Below, piece after piece: positions 8,396 to 17,987 of a DNA stretch of 64,000 nt. Each line of letters begins with the position of its first letter. Position 1 is the stretch's first letter. The stretch is from Candidatus Woesearchaeota archaeon (GTDB lineage Archaea > Nanobdellota > Nanobdellia > Woesearchaeales > SM23-78): the NCBI GenBank assembly GCA_016935175.1, contig JAFGRK010000016.1, positions 1 through 64,000 on the forward strand. The letters run 5' to 3'. The notes below the pieces were generated by a model. The model made no database searches. It was given only the letters and a program-made list of their open reading frames with translations, and was not told the origin of the DNA. Made by a program: the position numbers and the translations under genes.

Positions 8396-10636
8396 ATGAT
8401 GATGCTTGCCATCCTTGGATTGATTGTGCCAGCTTTGCTTGGCTATGGCATAAGCCTCTTTTTCTTTAAAAGGAAAGAACTGGGTTTTTTAGCCAAGGTG
8501 GTGGTATCATCTTCCTTGGGATTCGGGCTTCTTGGCTACATAATGTTTGTGATTAACCAGTTCCTGGGGATTAAGCTCAGCTTTTTAGCATGCCTAATCA
8601 TTCTTTTGGCTTTCTTTTTGCTTGCTATTATTTTTATCGCTATCAATTTCAGTAACCAAAAGGTCAAGCTGCCTGCTGTGCTCAATGAATATAAAAACAA
8701 TCTCAAGCCATCAAATCTTAGCCATAACCTATTATTGAAATCGCTTATAGTTATAGTCATGATTGTGGTGTTCTACAAGGCATTGTTCTTCCCTATTGTT
8801 GACGGCGATGCCCTTGGCATGCATGGCCCAATGATAGAGCACATATATAAGACGGGCTACCTTTCCAATGATGTAGGCCCAAGCACTATCGAGTTCACAA
8901 GGGCTTTCCCTGCATTCTTCAAGATAACAGGAGCCTGGCTTGTGGTACTGAACCAGGAATTCGATGACATGTTCATAAGGCTGTTGCCAGCGCTCTTCTC
9001 ATTGCTGCTCGCAATAACTACCTATGCCCTCGGAATGCGGATACTCAAGGATAAGAGAAGGTCTCTTTTAGCAGTCCTGCTCCTGCTTTCATTCCCTGCT
9101 TTTGCAATGCAGGCAGTTTTTGTGAACGAGGACATGATGTTCTCCTTCTTTGCAGTAGCTGCAGTTTACCTTTTGATAGCTTACCTGCAGGAAAAGAAGC
9201 CTGCTTTCCTTGTCTTTGGCATGATAAATCTTGCCTTTACAACTCAGGTAAAGCACCTAGGCATGCCTTTCTGCGTGAGTGTTTTTATCCCTTTGCTATT
9301 CCTTTTGCATAATGAGAAAAAAGATTGGCTCAAGGTAATAAAATCCTTGATTGTACCCATATTGCTGGTGTTGCTCATCGTCAGCCCTTATTTCATAAGG
9401 AATATCATAGAGTACAAAGACCCTGTCTATCCTTACATGTCATTTGCTCCTCCCTATATTCAGAGTAAGAATTTTGTGCCATTTCTTTTTGAGCCTATAA
9501 AGCTTCATATTGAGTCAGCCAAGCTTCCATATGCTCTGAAGCAACCTGGCTACTTCCTTTTTGGCATAGCCAACTATGTGCTAAGCAAGAGCTATTCCAT
9601 GTCCGTGTTCTTTATCTTCCTTTTCATCCTAACGTTGCGGAACTTCAAGAAGCTCAGGAAAGAGCAGAAATACCTTATTTACTTCATCCTGTTCTTCACA
9701 GCATACTACGCATGGTCTTTTCTCCTTAAATACAGGTACTACTTGGCTGCCATACCCTTGCTTTGCATAGTAGTAGCAGATGAGTTTCATAGCCTCCTGT
9801 TTTCCAGGATTAGCAGGAAGCAGAGAAGGTTCATTATCGCATCAATCTTGGTCCTGCTGGCTGCAACCCTGGCTTATCTTGGCATGGTAGCTGGCCATGA
9901 AATGGTAGCAGGCGTATTAGGCGACCAGGCATCCCATTTTTTGCGGCAGGTGGACGCTACTGTTATGCTTAACCTGATTGCGCCGCTTTTAGCGCTGGCA
10001 TTTATCTTTTCCCTTAAGAATCAAAAGGCAAGGGTTGCCATTATATTGATCATCTCGCTATTACCATCTGTTTTTGGGCTTGTTTTCATAAGGACAGGCT
10101 TGCTGACTAACTCCTTAGGAGAGACTTTTGGTTTCATAGACCCTGGAGCCAACACCAGCCTTTTCATAAAAGAAGTGCTAAAGCCTATACCTTCAAGGGA
10201 AGCAGTCTTGCAGCTATACTTTGTAAATTATTATCCTGTGATACAGTTTATCAACAATAACCTCTCATCAGGAGACAAGCTAATGACCTTCGGGGAAGGC
10301 TCAATCTATTATGTGAACAAGGAGATGATACCGTTTGACTCTTACAGGATGAAAAACACATTTGACACCAGCTTTACGCAAGCACTTGGCGCTTTGAAAG
10401 GGCAAGGCATCACCCATGTGCTCTACAAGAACCCTTCTTGGGAAGAGAGTGTTTTTGGCAAAGACTCGCTTGCCAAGAAATCAGCTATCATACAGAACCT
10501 TGGCAATAGGGATGTTTTCAAGGAAGCCTATAATCACCACAATGAATTTATTATTTACCAAATCATGTATGGTAGTGAGAGCATTCATAGCATTAATGAC
10601 AATGGCCTCAATAGCGAAGAAATCATAATTTATTAA
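8396..10636 (+). CDS. GT-C membrane glycosyltransferase (PMT/ArnT-like)
   Basis: A 746-residue polytopic membrane protein with about a dozen predicted hydrophobic segments and a soluble C-terminal region of roughly 150 residues. The first large external loop after the second to fourth helices contains an acidic site (FPIVDGDALGMHGP), as in GT-C enzymes that use polyprenyl-phosphate sugars. A second acidic motif, NQEFDDMFIR, follows. Such proteins transfer a single sugar from a lipid carrier to a lipid-linked glycan or protein on the outside of the cell. Ribosome binding site GAGGTATTTTT precedes three consecutive ATG codons. Its tail overlaps the convergent cytidylyltransferase gene by 14 bp. 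Acceptor unknown. Confidence 0.75.
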   Translation: MMMLAILGLIVPALLGYGISLFFFKRKELGFLAKVVVSSSLGFGLLGYIMFVINQFLGIKLSFLACLIILLAFFLLAIIFIAINFSNQKVKLPAVLNEYKNNLKPSNLSHNLLLKSLIVIVMIVVFYKALFFPIVDGDALGMHGPMIEHIYKTGYLSNDVGPSTIEFTRAFPAFFKITGAWLVVLNQEFDDMFIRLLPALFSLLLAITTYALGMRILKDKRRSLLAVLLLLSFPAFAMQAVFVNEDMMFSFFAVAAVYLLIAYLQEKKPAFLVFGMINLAFTTQVKHLGMPFCVSVFIPLLFLLHNEKKDWLKVIKSLIVPILLVLLIVSPYFIRNIIEYKDPVYPYMSFAPPYIQSKNFVPFLFEPIKLHIESAKLPYALKQPGYFLFGIANYVLSKSYSMSVFFIFLFILTLRNFKKLRKEQKYLIYFILFFTAYYAWSFLLKYRYYLAAIPLLCIVVADEFHSLLFSRISRKQRRFIIASILVLLAATLAYLGMVAGHEMVAGVLGDQASHFLRQVDATVMLNLIAPLLALAFIFSLKNQKARVAIILIISLLPSVFGLVFIRTGLLTNSLGETFGFIDPGANTSLFIKEVLKPIPSREAVLQLYFVNYYPVIQFINNNLSSGDKLMTFGEGSIYYVNKEMIPFDSYRMKNTFDTSFTQALGALKGQGITHVLYKNPSWEESVFGKDSLAKKSAIIQNLGNRDVFKEAYNHHNEFIIYQIMYGSESIHSINDNGLNSEEIIIY

Positions 10637-11327
10637 TGAGCTTGATTACATCACCAAGCAAAATAGGCTTTTTCTCATTGAAAAGCTCCTCAATGATGCC
10701 CTTAACCAGATTGAAATCATTTGCATCATCAACAGTCACAACAGGCCTTTGCTCTAATGGATAAATTTTCTTTGGGTTTGATGGCTTGTAAGCATTAATC
10801 TTGAAGAGCTCAGGATGGTTATATATATAAGGGGTAACATGCTCGCGGTCATAATCTGACTTGGCAAGCCTCCCAACCTTCTCCAGCACCTCAATTGAGA
10901 ATACTTCGGAGTCAACTCCCTTGGACATTATCCTCTCAAGCTTAGTGCTGGTGTAATCAGCCTTCTTCTTTAAGTGGTCCTTGATGACATCATCTGTTAT
11001 CTGCGGGTCAATGAGCGGCTCATCCCCCGTAATCCTGACAATAATATCTGCCTTGAACTTCCTGGCAGCCTCCAAATACCTGCCGAGCACATCATCCTCA
11101 GAGCCCCGAAACACTTCTATGCCCATCCTCCGAGCGTACTCTGCCAAAGAATCGTTTTCTGCAAGCGTTGAGGTTGCAAGCACTACCTTTTCAATCTGCT
11201 TTGAGAACTTTAGCTGATGGAGTAGGTAAAAGACAAGTGGTTTTCCCTTTATCTCCATCATCATCTTGCCTAGCAGCCTCTTAGAGCCCATGCGCGCCTG
11301 CACTATTGCGACAACTTTTTTTCCCAT
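10623..11327 (-). CDS. SpsF-like cytidylyltransferase
   Basis: A 234-residue nucleotidyltransferase of the acylneuraminate/SpsF cytidylyltransferase family. The N-terminal NTP-binding motif VVAIVQARMGSKRL is clear, followed by ATSTLAEND and RITGDEPLIDP (metal-binding Asp). ATG 11327 is preferred over the GTG three codons earlier because GTGGTT provides a ribosome binding site. It would activate an acidic sugar or related molecule with CTP, and the NeuB homologue at 4577 supplies a plausible nonulosonate substrate. It is the last gene of a seven-gene minus-strand cluster. SpsF-type proteins are less specific in sequence than NeuA, so the product remains open. Confidence 0.8.
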   Translation of the reverse strand: MGKKVVAIVQARMGSKRLLGKMMMEIKGKPLVFYLLHQLKFSKQIEKVVLATSTLAENDSLAEYARRMGIEVFRGSEDDVLGRYLEAARKFKADIIVRITGDEPLIDPQITDDVIKDHLKKKADYTSTKLERIMSKGVDSEVFSIEVLEKVGRLAKSDYDREHVTPYIYNHPELFKINAYKPSNPKKIYPLEQRPVVTVDDANDFNLVKGIIEELFNEKKPILLGDVIKLINKL

Positions 11328-11347
11328 ATGAACCACTTCTGAGTTTT

Positions 11348-13159
11348 TTACTTCATAAGCTTTTCTATCTCATAGGCAACCCTTTCAGAGGCTTTGCCGT
11401 CGTTCTTGTAATGGTAGGTTTTTTTTATTGACTTGTTCTTCTCCATTACCAGGTCTAGGTTTTGCTTTTCATCAAGCTTTTTGAGTTCTGTTCCGAGCTC
11501 TGCCAGATTTTTGAGCTGCATATTGCCTTTTAGGAAAGGGGCGATGTTAAGCTCCTCAGGATACCAGCTGAAAGTGATCTTATCCGCAAGGATTCCTTCA
11601 AAACCCACAGTGGATGCTTCGGTTAAGATGTAATCGCAGGCATGTATCAGAGGGTATATGTCATCTTTGTTATTTACATATTTAAGATTAGGATTATGGA
11701 ACAGGGCAATCTTTTCCTTTATTCTTTCAATATTCACCTCTAACGGATGGGGCTTTATTATTATCTCCACATCATTTATCTTCTCAGTGACTTGGTTTAG
11801 TTCATCCAGATAGCTTATGTCGTTCAGGCTGTAGAATGGCCTTACCACACAGAGCACTTTCCTTTTTGTTTTTGAAAGCCCGTATTTATCAATGGTCTTT
11901 TTATCATTGTACTGGGTATTGAAAAGGAAATCAAATTTTGGATTGCCAGTGACTTTTATGATTTTTTCAGGATAGTTACAGCTTTCCATCAGGACTTTTT
12001 TTGCATAATCACTCCAGACGCACTTGATGTCTGGCAATGGCCTCCACAGCTCAGAGCCCCTGTCCAGAATTGATTCATCCTTTTCATGAGCATATATTGA
12101 TCCCGGCCAGATTATTTCATGAGAGAGAGCTGCCGTCCTCTTCTTCCTGTCAAGCCTGGTGTTGAGCATAAATCCTTTCCCATAGAGGTTCTCTTCATGG
12201 TCAAGCACAATGACATTATAACCTTCCTGATCGATTATCCTCTTGCTTATGTTTTTGCTGTCGCAAGCAATATAACTTAGGGCATTGAATATCAGCTCAA
12301 ACTTAGGCTTGATGATATCATAATATTCGTATCCCTTGTAGTTGAAGATGCTCTTGAATTCAGGACTGTCCTTTACAGCATCCCATCTTTTTCTCAGCTC
12401 CTTGAAGTCATTCTTGCAGTCGCGAAAGTGCTTCAGTGAGTAATAGTCTCCTATGTAAGCCTGCCTTTGCATCATGAATTCCTTGATGAATCTCTTCAGG
12501 TTGGTGAGCTGGATCAACTCCTCATACCTTATTATCTTGTTACCTATCCCTTTGCTATTGAGATTCCTTACTACCCCACCGAACAAAGAGTTGTCCTCTG
12601 GCTTATTGTTCTCAAAGCGGACATTGGCTAGGAAGACCACCTTTCTCTTTATCTTGTCATGCTTCTGGCTGAGTTTTCTTATGTTCCCTATTATTAGCCT
12701 TGTTAAGATCCTTGCTTTCAGGAGACTCTTTACAAGGAAAGCATAATCATAGAGGAAGCCGAAATTTCGTTGGGAGTAATTCTCGCTCATCAGCCTTATC
12801 TTGAAACCCTTTTTCTTACCTACCAGCCCCGCACACTTCCTGAAGGTTCCACAGTAGAAATCATCAATCTCAAGCTCCAGCCTGCTCTTCTCTGGCAGCG
12901 AGCCGATTATCTCTAAATAGTTGAAGATTGTTATGAGCCCAGGTGCTTTGGGAAAATAATTATCATTCTGGTAAAATAATATCCCTAGCAGCTCACCATA
13001 ATTTATCCCATTGATCACGAAGTATTTGCTGACCTTGGACTTGACTTTGGAGTATTCAAGGGCCATGGCAGATTGCTTCTGTATATAGCCTTCTAGCCAT
13101 CTTATGCTCTTGCTCCCTAATGTTATCCTCTCCTTCTTAAAATCAACTTTGACAAGCAT
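11348..13159 (-). CDS. Surface-carbohydrate biosynthesis protein (GT-B-like)
   Basis: A 603-residue protein whose second half resembles the surface carbohydrate biosynthesis family related to UDP-GlcNAc 2-epimerase/CDP-glycerol transferase folds. Visible features are LSHEIIWPG, a WSDYAKKVL segment, VTGNPKFD and, near the end, IIKPHPLE and a STVGFEG motif typical of GT-B phosphate-binding loops. The first 200 residues are not recognisable. It begins 1 bp after the upstream GT4 gene ends. A transferase for a polyol-phosphate or sugar is likely, and a hydrolysing 2-epimerase is possible. I cannot choose between them. Confidence 0.65.
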   Translation of the reverse strand: MLVKVDFKKERITLGSKSIRWLEGYIQKQSAMALEYSKVKSKVSKYFVINGINYGELLGILFYQNDNYFPKAPGLITIFNYLEIIGSLPEKSRLELEIDDFYCGTFRKCAGLVGKKKGFKIRLMSENYSQRNFGFLYDYAFLVKSLLKARILTRLIIGNIRKLSQKHDKIKRKVVFLANVRFENNKPEDNSLFGGVVRNLNSKGIGNKIIRYEELIQLTNLKRFIKEFMMQRQAYIGDYYSLKHFRDCKNDFKELRKRWDAVKDSPEFKSIFNYKGYEYYDIIKPKFELIFNALSYIACDSKNISKRIIDQEGYNVIVLDHEENLYGKGFMLNTRLDRKKRTAALSHEIIWPGSIYAHEKDESILDRGSELWRPLPDIKCVWSDYAKKVLMESCNYPEKIIKVTGNPKFDFLFNTQYNDKKTIDKYGLSKTKRKVLCVVRPFYSLNDISYLDELNQVTEKINDVEIIIKPHPLEVNIERIKEKIALFHNPNLKYVNNKDDIYPLIHACDYILTEASTVGFEGILADKITFSWYPEELNIAPFLKGNMQLKNLAELGTELKKLDEKQNLDLVMEKNKSIKKTYHYKNDGKASERVAYEIEKLMK

Positions 13160-13160
13160 T

Positions 13161-14357
13161 TTACTTATACAGCTCCTTATACCTTATGATAGCATTAGCC
13201 CATCCAAATCCCTTTATTTTTCTTAAGGCTTCTTTTCCCATCTTTTTCCTTTTGGCTTCATCATCTAAAAGCTCCCTTATCCTGCTAGCAAATTCCTCAG
13301 CATCATCCTTGTCGCATAGGTAGCCGCTCTTGCCATCATTAATGAGGTCAGGTATGCAAGGGATGTTGCTGGCGATGCAAGGCACCCCAAAGCTCATGGC
13401 TTCCATGACAACCCCTGGCAAGCCTTCCCCTTCTGCTGGCAATACTAGCATGTCGCTTGCCTGGTAGAGCCTTGGCGTGTCTGTCCTCCAACCCAGGAAT
13501 ATTACTTTCTTGTCAAGCTTGAGTTGCCTTACCTGCTCTTCATACTCTTTTTTCTTTGACCCATCACCAGCAAGCAGGAAGACAACATCTTTTTTTCTCA
13601 GCATTCCTGCCATCCTGATTATCTTGGCTATGCCTTTCCTGGGTATTATGAGGCCTATGAAAAGCACTATCTTAGTGCTTGGCTTAATGCCTAGGCCTTC
13701 CAGATCTTCTCTTACTGCATCCCTGCTTTTTTGCCTTTCCCTATCGCTGACTTGCTTGGATTTTATCCCAGTAGGTATAACCTGCAGCTTTTCCTTTGGC
13801 ATGCCTGCCTTGACTGCATAGGGTATCAAGCTCCTTCCATAAAGGGTTATGATTTCGGGTGTTCCAAATAGCAGCCACCCAAACATCTTATTGTATAGCT
13901 TGAACATCCTATCCCAGAATCCTCCCATGCTAAAGCTATATCCAGGCATCGTGTCCATGGTGAGGATAAGTTTTTTCTTAGGGAAGAAAACCCTCTTGAG
14001 CCAGATTATCTTTAGGCTCGTTAAGTAATAGGGCACCCACATATGGATTATGTCGTTTCGCTTCATGGCTTTTATGGCATTTATCAGGAACATTGGGGTC
14101 AAGGGGATGGGCTGCTCAGAGCTGAGGAATGGCGGATTGATTATTGAATAGGCATAAACAGTGCTATTCTCAGCGAGCTTACTATGGTGTAGCGAAGAAT
14201 CTATCTTTTTGAAGAGCTTCTTTGGCACAAGAAGGCTTGTCTCATAGCCTTCCTGGCTGAGCCTGCCTATAATCTCAGCAATAGGCCTTTTGAGAAGCAC
14301 TGGCGGGTTTACATAGCAAATTCTGGGCTTTTTGACACCGACCATTTTCTTTTTCAC
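13161..14357 (-). CDS. GT4 glycosyltransferase
   Basis: A 398-residue GT-B transferase. The C-terminal half has the family 4 pattern: GLIIPRKG, LLAGDGSKK, FLGWRTD, LVLPAEGEGLPGVVMEAMSFGVPCIA and a DDAEEFA segment. The donor-binding E-x7-E pattern is present in EGEGLPGVVMEA. It would add one sugar from an NDP donor to a lipid-linked glycan in the cytoplasm. A GTG start at 14357 is used; an ATG four codons downstream is also possible. It lies 9 bp from the DUF2304 gene in the same operon. Confidence 0.87.
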   Translation of the reverse strand: MKKKMVGVKKPRICYVNPPVLLKRPIAEIIGRLSQEGYETSLLVPKKLFKKIDSSLHHSKLAENSTVYAYSIINPPFLSSEQPIPLTPMFLINAIKAMKRNDIIHMWVPYYLTSLKIIWLKRVFFPKKKLILTMDTMPGYSFSMGGFWDRMFKLYNKMFGWLLFGTPEIITLYGRSLIPYAVKAGMPKEKLQVIPTGIKSKQVSDRERQKSRDAVREDLEGLGIKPSTKIVLFIGLIIPRKGIAKIIRMAGMLRKKDVVFLLAGDGSKKKEYEEQVRQLKLDKKVIFLGWRTDTPRLYQASDMLVLPAEGEGLPGVVMEAMSFGVPCIASNIPCIPDLINDGKSGYLCDKDDAEEFASRIRELLDDEAKRKKMGKEALRKIKGFGWANAIIRYKELYK

Positions 14358-14366
14358 GTTTAGTAA

Positions 14367-14705
14367 CTATTTCTTTTTCTTGCCCTTGCCTTCAATGGCA
14401 ATGCTCCTGACAACAGAGGTGATTTCCTTTTGCACAGATTCCACCTTGACATAAAGCCTGAACATAAGGTAAAACAAGGCGACAATGCTCAGGTACATCA
14501 CTAAATCCATACCTCTCCCTATGCCGAACATTTCCGAGACCCTGCTGGTAAGGTTAGGTATCATAGGTATGATGATGACTGCTATCCAGATTAGCATCCA
14601 GAATACCAGCTCGTTCTTGGTCAGCTTGTTGTCCTTGAACCTAAGCACTGCCCTGCTCAAGGCGAACAAGGCAAAGACTGTTATTATTATTTGTATTATC
14701 TCCAT
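14367..14705 (-). CDS. DUF2304 membrane protein
   Basis: A 112-residue protein with three predicted membrane helices, then a short amphipathic segment and a strongly basic tail (KGKGKKKK). Length and pattern (helix, LTKNELVFWMLIW, helix ending in a VKVESVQKEI stretch) match DUF2304, a family commonly found beside glycosyltransferases. Its job is unknown; scaffolding or a partner of GT2/GT4 enzymes is often suggested. A strong ribosome binding site, GGAGGC, lies 8 nt before the ATG. Confidence 0.8.
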   Translation of the reverse strand: MEIIQIIITVFALFALSRAVLRFKDNKLTKNELVFWMLIWIAVIIIPMIPNLTSRVSEMFGIGRGMDLVMYLSIVALFYLMFRLYVKVESVQKEITSVVRSIAIEGKGKKKK

Positions 14706-14784
14706 TTTGACTAGCCTCCATTTTTTATCTCAATATTTTCAAAACCCCACTAATTGACCCTGTTATTCTAATTATATTCAGCTA

Positions 14785-15450
14785 CTATTCCCTTTTTTTG
14801 AGAAAATAAATCTTGTCTGCCCCTATTAAAGGGCTTTTTGTCTTGAAGTCTATTTCCTTGCCTTTGAATATAGGCTGAAGCCCGTTACTCCAATAAGTGA
14901 TTATGATGAATCTCTTATACACCATCTCCTGGAAAAAGAAATGGAATATGGGAGTCCTGTGCTTATCTTTTCTTATAACTGCTTCATTGAACTCATAGCT
15001 TAGGTTATGGCCGAAGTGATTAAAACGACCCATCAACAAAAACAGTATCTTGCTTGTGATATTATCTGGGTTGGGAGTGGTTAATACGCAGTGGCCGTGA
15101 GGCCTGATTATCCTGTGAAGCTCATCCATGAAGAACCAAGGGTTCTCAAGGTGCTCTATCACTTCCAGGGAAAAAACAACATCAAATTCATGGTCATGAT
15201 AAGGAAGCTTCTGGTGAAAATTTGCTTTCTTGAATTTGATATCATTAGGAACAAACCCCTTTTCATCCATGTCACATCCATGAATATTGAAATAACCTTT
15301 TTCTTGCAGCTCAAAGAGGAATGAGCCATCCCCACAGCCAGCGTCAAGCATCTTGCAGTTTTTAGGAAGCTCTAGCTCTGCCAGTTTTTCAAATATGAGC
15401 ATTCTGCTTTTCCTATTTATCCTTGCTACTTGGGAGAATTTTTTTTCCAC
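14785..15450 (-). CDS. SAM-dependent methyltransferase
   Basis: A 221-residue class I methyltransferase. Motif I is MLDAGCGDGSF near residue 35, followed by HGCDMD (acidic residue at the end of strand 2) and VVFSLEVIEHLENPW, the usual Methyltransf_11/23 pattern. The start is a GTG preceded by AGGTAA. The protein lies between GT4 genes and would methylate a sugar or lipid-linked intermediate, although UbiE/Coq5-type relatives act on quinones. No membrane segment is seen. Confidence 0.8.
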   Translation of the reverse strand: MEKKFSQVARINRKSRMLIFEKLAELELPKNCKMLDAGCGDGSFLFELQEKGYFNIHGCDMDEKGFVPNDIKFKKANFHQKLPYHDHEFDVVFSLEVIEHLENPWFFMDELHRIIRPHGHCVLTTPNPDNITSKILFLLMGRFNHFGHNLSYEFNEAVIRKDKHRTPIFHFFFQEMVYKRFIIITYWSNGLQPIFKGKEIDFKTKSPLIGADKIYFLKKRE

Positions 15451-15480
15451 ATTAAAATTACCTTTTCTTTTACACCATCC

Positions 15481-16752
15481 TTATAATCTATTCACTAGTT
15501 CATATATCTTTTCATAAGTCTTCAGTATCTTATCAGAGCTATAATTGTCTTCATAGTTTTTCCTTGCATTATTGCTCATCTTCCTGAGGAGCGAGCTCTT
15601 CTTGCTCAGGGCCACTATCCTTGCTGCAAACCTTTCCATGTCTTTTGTTTTTTCAAGCTCACCGCAATAGCTGTGCTTGACTATGTCGTGCACCCCTCCG
15701 ACATCAAAGCCTACTATTGGAAGCCCGCTTCCTTGCGCCTCTACAAGGGCGTTGGGAGTTCCTTCAAACTTGGTGTTCATGTTAGGATGCACAAAAAGGT
15801 CTGCGGCACCATAATATTCGAATAGTTTTTCCCTGCTGACCCAGTTGATTACGCGAGCATTATCCAGCTTTTCCTGCGCAATCATCTGCTCTATCCTCTG
15901 CCTGGAATCACCATCACCTATCATAAGGAACACCAATCCCTTGTCATTCCTAAGATGATTTTTCATGGCATCAAATAAATGCACTACTCCCTTGCCTTTC
16001 ATCAGCCTGCCTGCATACAGGATTATGCTCTTATTAAGTGGCAGGCCTAGCTTTTTTCTCAGCTCCTGCTTGCTTTGCTTGACAGAGATTATCTCCACAG
16101 GGTTAGGGGCATAAATAACTTTCTCCCTAGGTAGCCTGTAATTATTGAGCAATCTTTTCTCTTCATCCCTGTTCTCAGGCACCACTAGGCTTGCCCTCCT
16201 GAAGACAATAGGGTTCATTAGCCAGTACTTATAGACTGAATAAGGAAGCGCCTTGAGGGTGAATCCTCCTCCCCGGTGCTGGATGCAAAAGGCTTGCTTG
16301 TTCTTCTTTAGGCTGGCTGATAGGAAGTCTGACATTATGAGATAGTATGAGTTGAGGTGCCAGATAGGCTTTTGCTTGCTTGCAGCCTTTCCATTCCTTT
16401 CTCTTGATTGGCTCTTGCATATACTCGATATCTCATTTAGCATGCTCCTGGAAGTCTCTAATGGAAGAAATGATGGGAAGTCTGTTGGGAAAGCCCTTAT
16501 CACAAAGCCATGCTTGTGCCTGATGCTGACAGGCTTTTTTATCTTTGAGCTCAAGACCCAGAACTCGAACTCATACTTGTTTGTATGCCTTTGCATGAAG
16601 TCAAGGTAGCGGGTGCTGAAATGGTCTAGGTTGGCAATATTCTTTATGTCCTCCTTGATTTTGGGGAATAGGAACTCAAAAGTATGGGGAAGCACGAACA
16701 TCACTTTCTGCTTTTTTCGATTCAAAATTCCTGAAGCCTTATTTTTTACCAT
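15481..16752 (-). CDS. GT4 glycosyltransferase
   Basis: A 423-residue GT-B transferase. The diagnostic C-terminal motifs are YAGRLMKGKGV, MIGDGDSR, WVSREKLFEYYGAADLFVHP and the donor-site stretch FEGTPNALVEAQGSGLP. ATG 16752 is preferred to an upstream frame extension to 16785 because AGAGG stands 7-10 nt before it. This choice leaves a 14-bp overlap with the preceding gene, a sign of translational coupling. It would act on the cytoplasmic face in glycan assembly. Sugar specificity unknown. Confidence 0.87.
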   Translation of the reverse strand: MVKNKASGILNRKKQKVMFVLPHTFEFLFPKIKEDIKNIANLDHFSTRYLDFMQRHTNKYEFEFWVLSSKIKKPVSIRHKHGFVIRAFPTDFPSFLPLETSRSMLNEISSICKSQSRERNGKAASKQKPIWHLNSYYLIMSDFLSASLKKNKQAFCIQHRGGGFTLKALPYSVYKYWLMNPIVFRRASLVVPENRDEEKRLLNNYRLPREKVIYAPNPVEIISVKQSKQELRKKLGLPLNKSIILYAGRLMKGKGVVHLFDAMKNHLRNDKGLVFLMIGDGDSRQRIEQMIAQEKLDNARVINWVSREKLFEYYGAADLFVHPNMNTKFEGTPNALVEAQGSGLPIVGFDVGGVHDIVKHSYCGELEKTKDMERFAARIVALSKKSSLLRKMSNNARKNYEDNYSSDKILKTYEKIYELVNRL

Positions 16753-17878
16753 TACTATTCCTCTTAGCTTTGAGTGCCTGGGCATACTCTTTTGTTAGCT
16801 TGGAAGCTATTGAGCGCCAGCTAAGCTCTGCCATCATCTTCCTATAGCCATTTTGCCCGAGCGCCTGCCTTTTTCTTTTATCTTTCAGCAGTGCAACTAT
16901 TGCCTTGGCAAGGGCTTTTGGGTCTTCTGGCTTTACTAGCAAACCTGTCTTGCCATCATCAATGAACTCGTGCAAAGCCCCGACATCAGAGCATATAAGG
17001 GCTTTTTTGAAAGCATAGGCTATTGGCACGATGCCTGATGATGAGGCGTCCCTGTAAGGCATGACAATGATGGCTGACCTCTGGAAATATTCAGGGACTT
17101 CTTTCTCATGTATATATTTGTTGGTTATCTCAAGGTTTTTTTCTATATCCCTGGTTATGAGCTCCTTGTAAGGCGTCAAATCCCCTTCTCCTGCAACAAT
17201 CACTTTCAGGTCAGGGATATGCTTTTTTGCCAAGGGAACTGCCTTGAGCAGCACATCCAGGCCTTTGTACTTGAGTATCCTGCCAAAGAACAGTATGGTG
17301 TGAGGCTCTTCTCTTACCCCTTTCTTTTTCCATTGCAAGTAAAAGGTGAAGTCTCCCATCAGGAATACAAGGATCTTATCTGCTGGGACCCTGTACCTGT
17401 CAACTAGCTCTTGCTTCAGTTTTTCGCCGAGCACAATAACCTTGGTAGCCTTCTTGTCCAAAACCTTATTAACATAGATGGTCATCTTGCCTCTTATGAG
17501 CTCGCCAAGGTGAGGAGTCACCTCATGCCGGGTCACAAAGAGTTTCTTGCTCTCAAAGGGCTTGAGCAAGGCCAAGTACCAGGGATGGTTGTCCACGAAA
17601 TGGATTATGTCAGGATCCACTTGCCTTATCTTCCTGATGATGCCCTTGAAATGGAAAAGGTTGATGCTCAGGGCAGCTGTCTTGATTATGTCAGGAGGGG
17701 CCTTGACCTTTATGAGCCTTACTTTGTTGCTGAAGAGGAAAGTCTCAGAATAATCTGGCAGGAGCACATGCACATCCATGAAGCTTGATAGGGAATTGGC
17801 TAGCTGGGAAGAGTACTGCAGCATGCCGCTCCTACCGTACAAAGAGCACAACAACACCTTTATTCTCTTACTAGCCAT
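16739..17878 (-). CDS. GT4 glycosyltransferase, first gene of minus-strand cluster
   Basis: A 379-residue GT-B transferase with the motifs LFFGRILKYKGLDVL, VAGEGDLTP, VMPYRDASSSGIVPIAYAF and a closing DPKALAKAI segment. The usual E-x7-E donor motif is replaced by the DASSSGIVPIA variant seen in some bacterial GT4 proteins. GGGGGG lies 4-5 nt before ATG 17878, favouring this over an ATG four codons upstream. The gene opens the seven-gene cluster that ends at 10623. Its promoter (AAAAATATAAAGG near 17936-17948, minus strand) lies about 30 bp from the MITE-like element. Confidence 0.87.
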   Translation of the reverse strand: MASKRIKVLLCSLYGRSGMLQYSSQLANSLSSFMDVHVLLPDYSETFLFSNKVRLIKVKAPPDIIKTAALSINLFHFKGIIRKIRQVDPDIIHFVDNHPWYLALLKPFESKKLFVTRHEVTPHLGELIRGKMTIYVNKVLDKKATKVIVLGEKLKQELVDRYRVPADKILVFLMGDFTFYLQWKKKGVREEPHTILFFGRILKYKGLDVLLKAVPLAKKHIPDLKVIVAGEGDLTPYKELITRDIEKNLEITNKYIHEKEVPEYFQRSAIIVMPYRDASSSGIVPIAYAFKKALICSDVGALHEFIDDGKTGLLVKPEDPKALAKAIVALLKDKRKRQALGQNGYRKMMAELSWRSIASKLTKEYAQALKAKRNSNGKK

Positions 17879-17978
17879 GCTTCCCCCCATAATTGCGCTA
17901 TTCTTAGCAGGGAATACCTTAATTTAGTGCCCTTTATATTTTTTATGAACGCATACCAAACCTTTAGCATATCAATGT

Positions 17979-17987
17979 TTAATATAG
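17979..17987. repeat. Left 9-bp target-site duplication of MITE-like element
   Basis: TTAATATAG, identical to 18295-18303 on the other side of the element. Confidence 0.7.
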
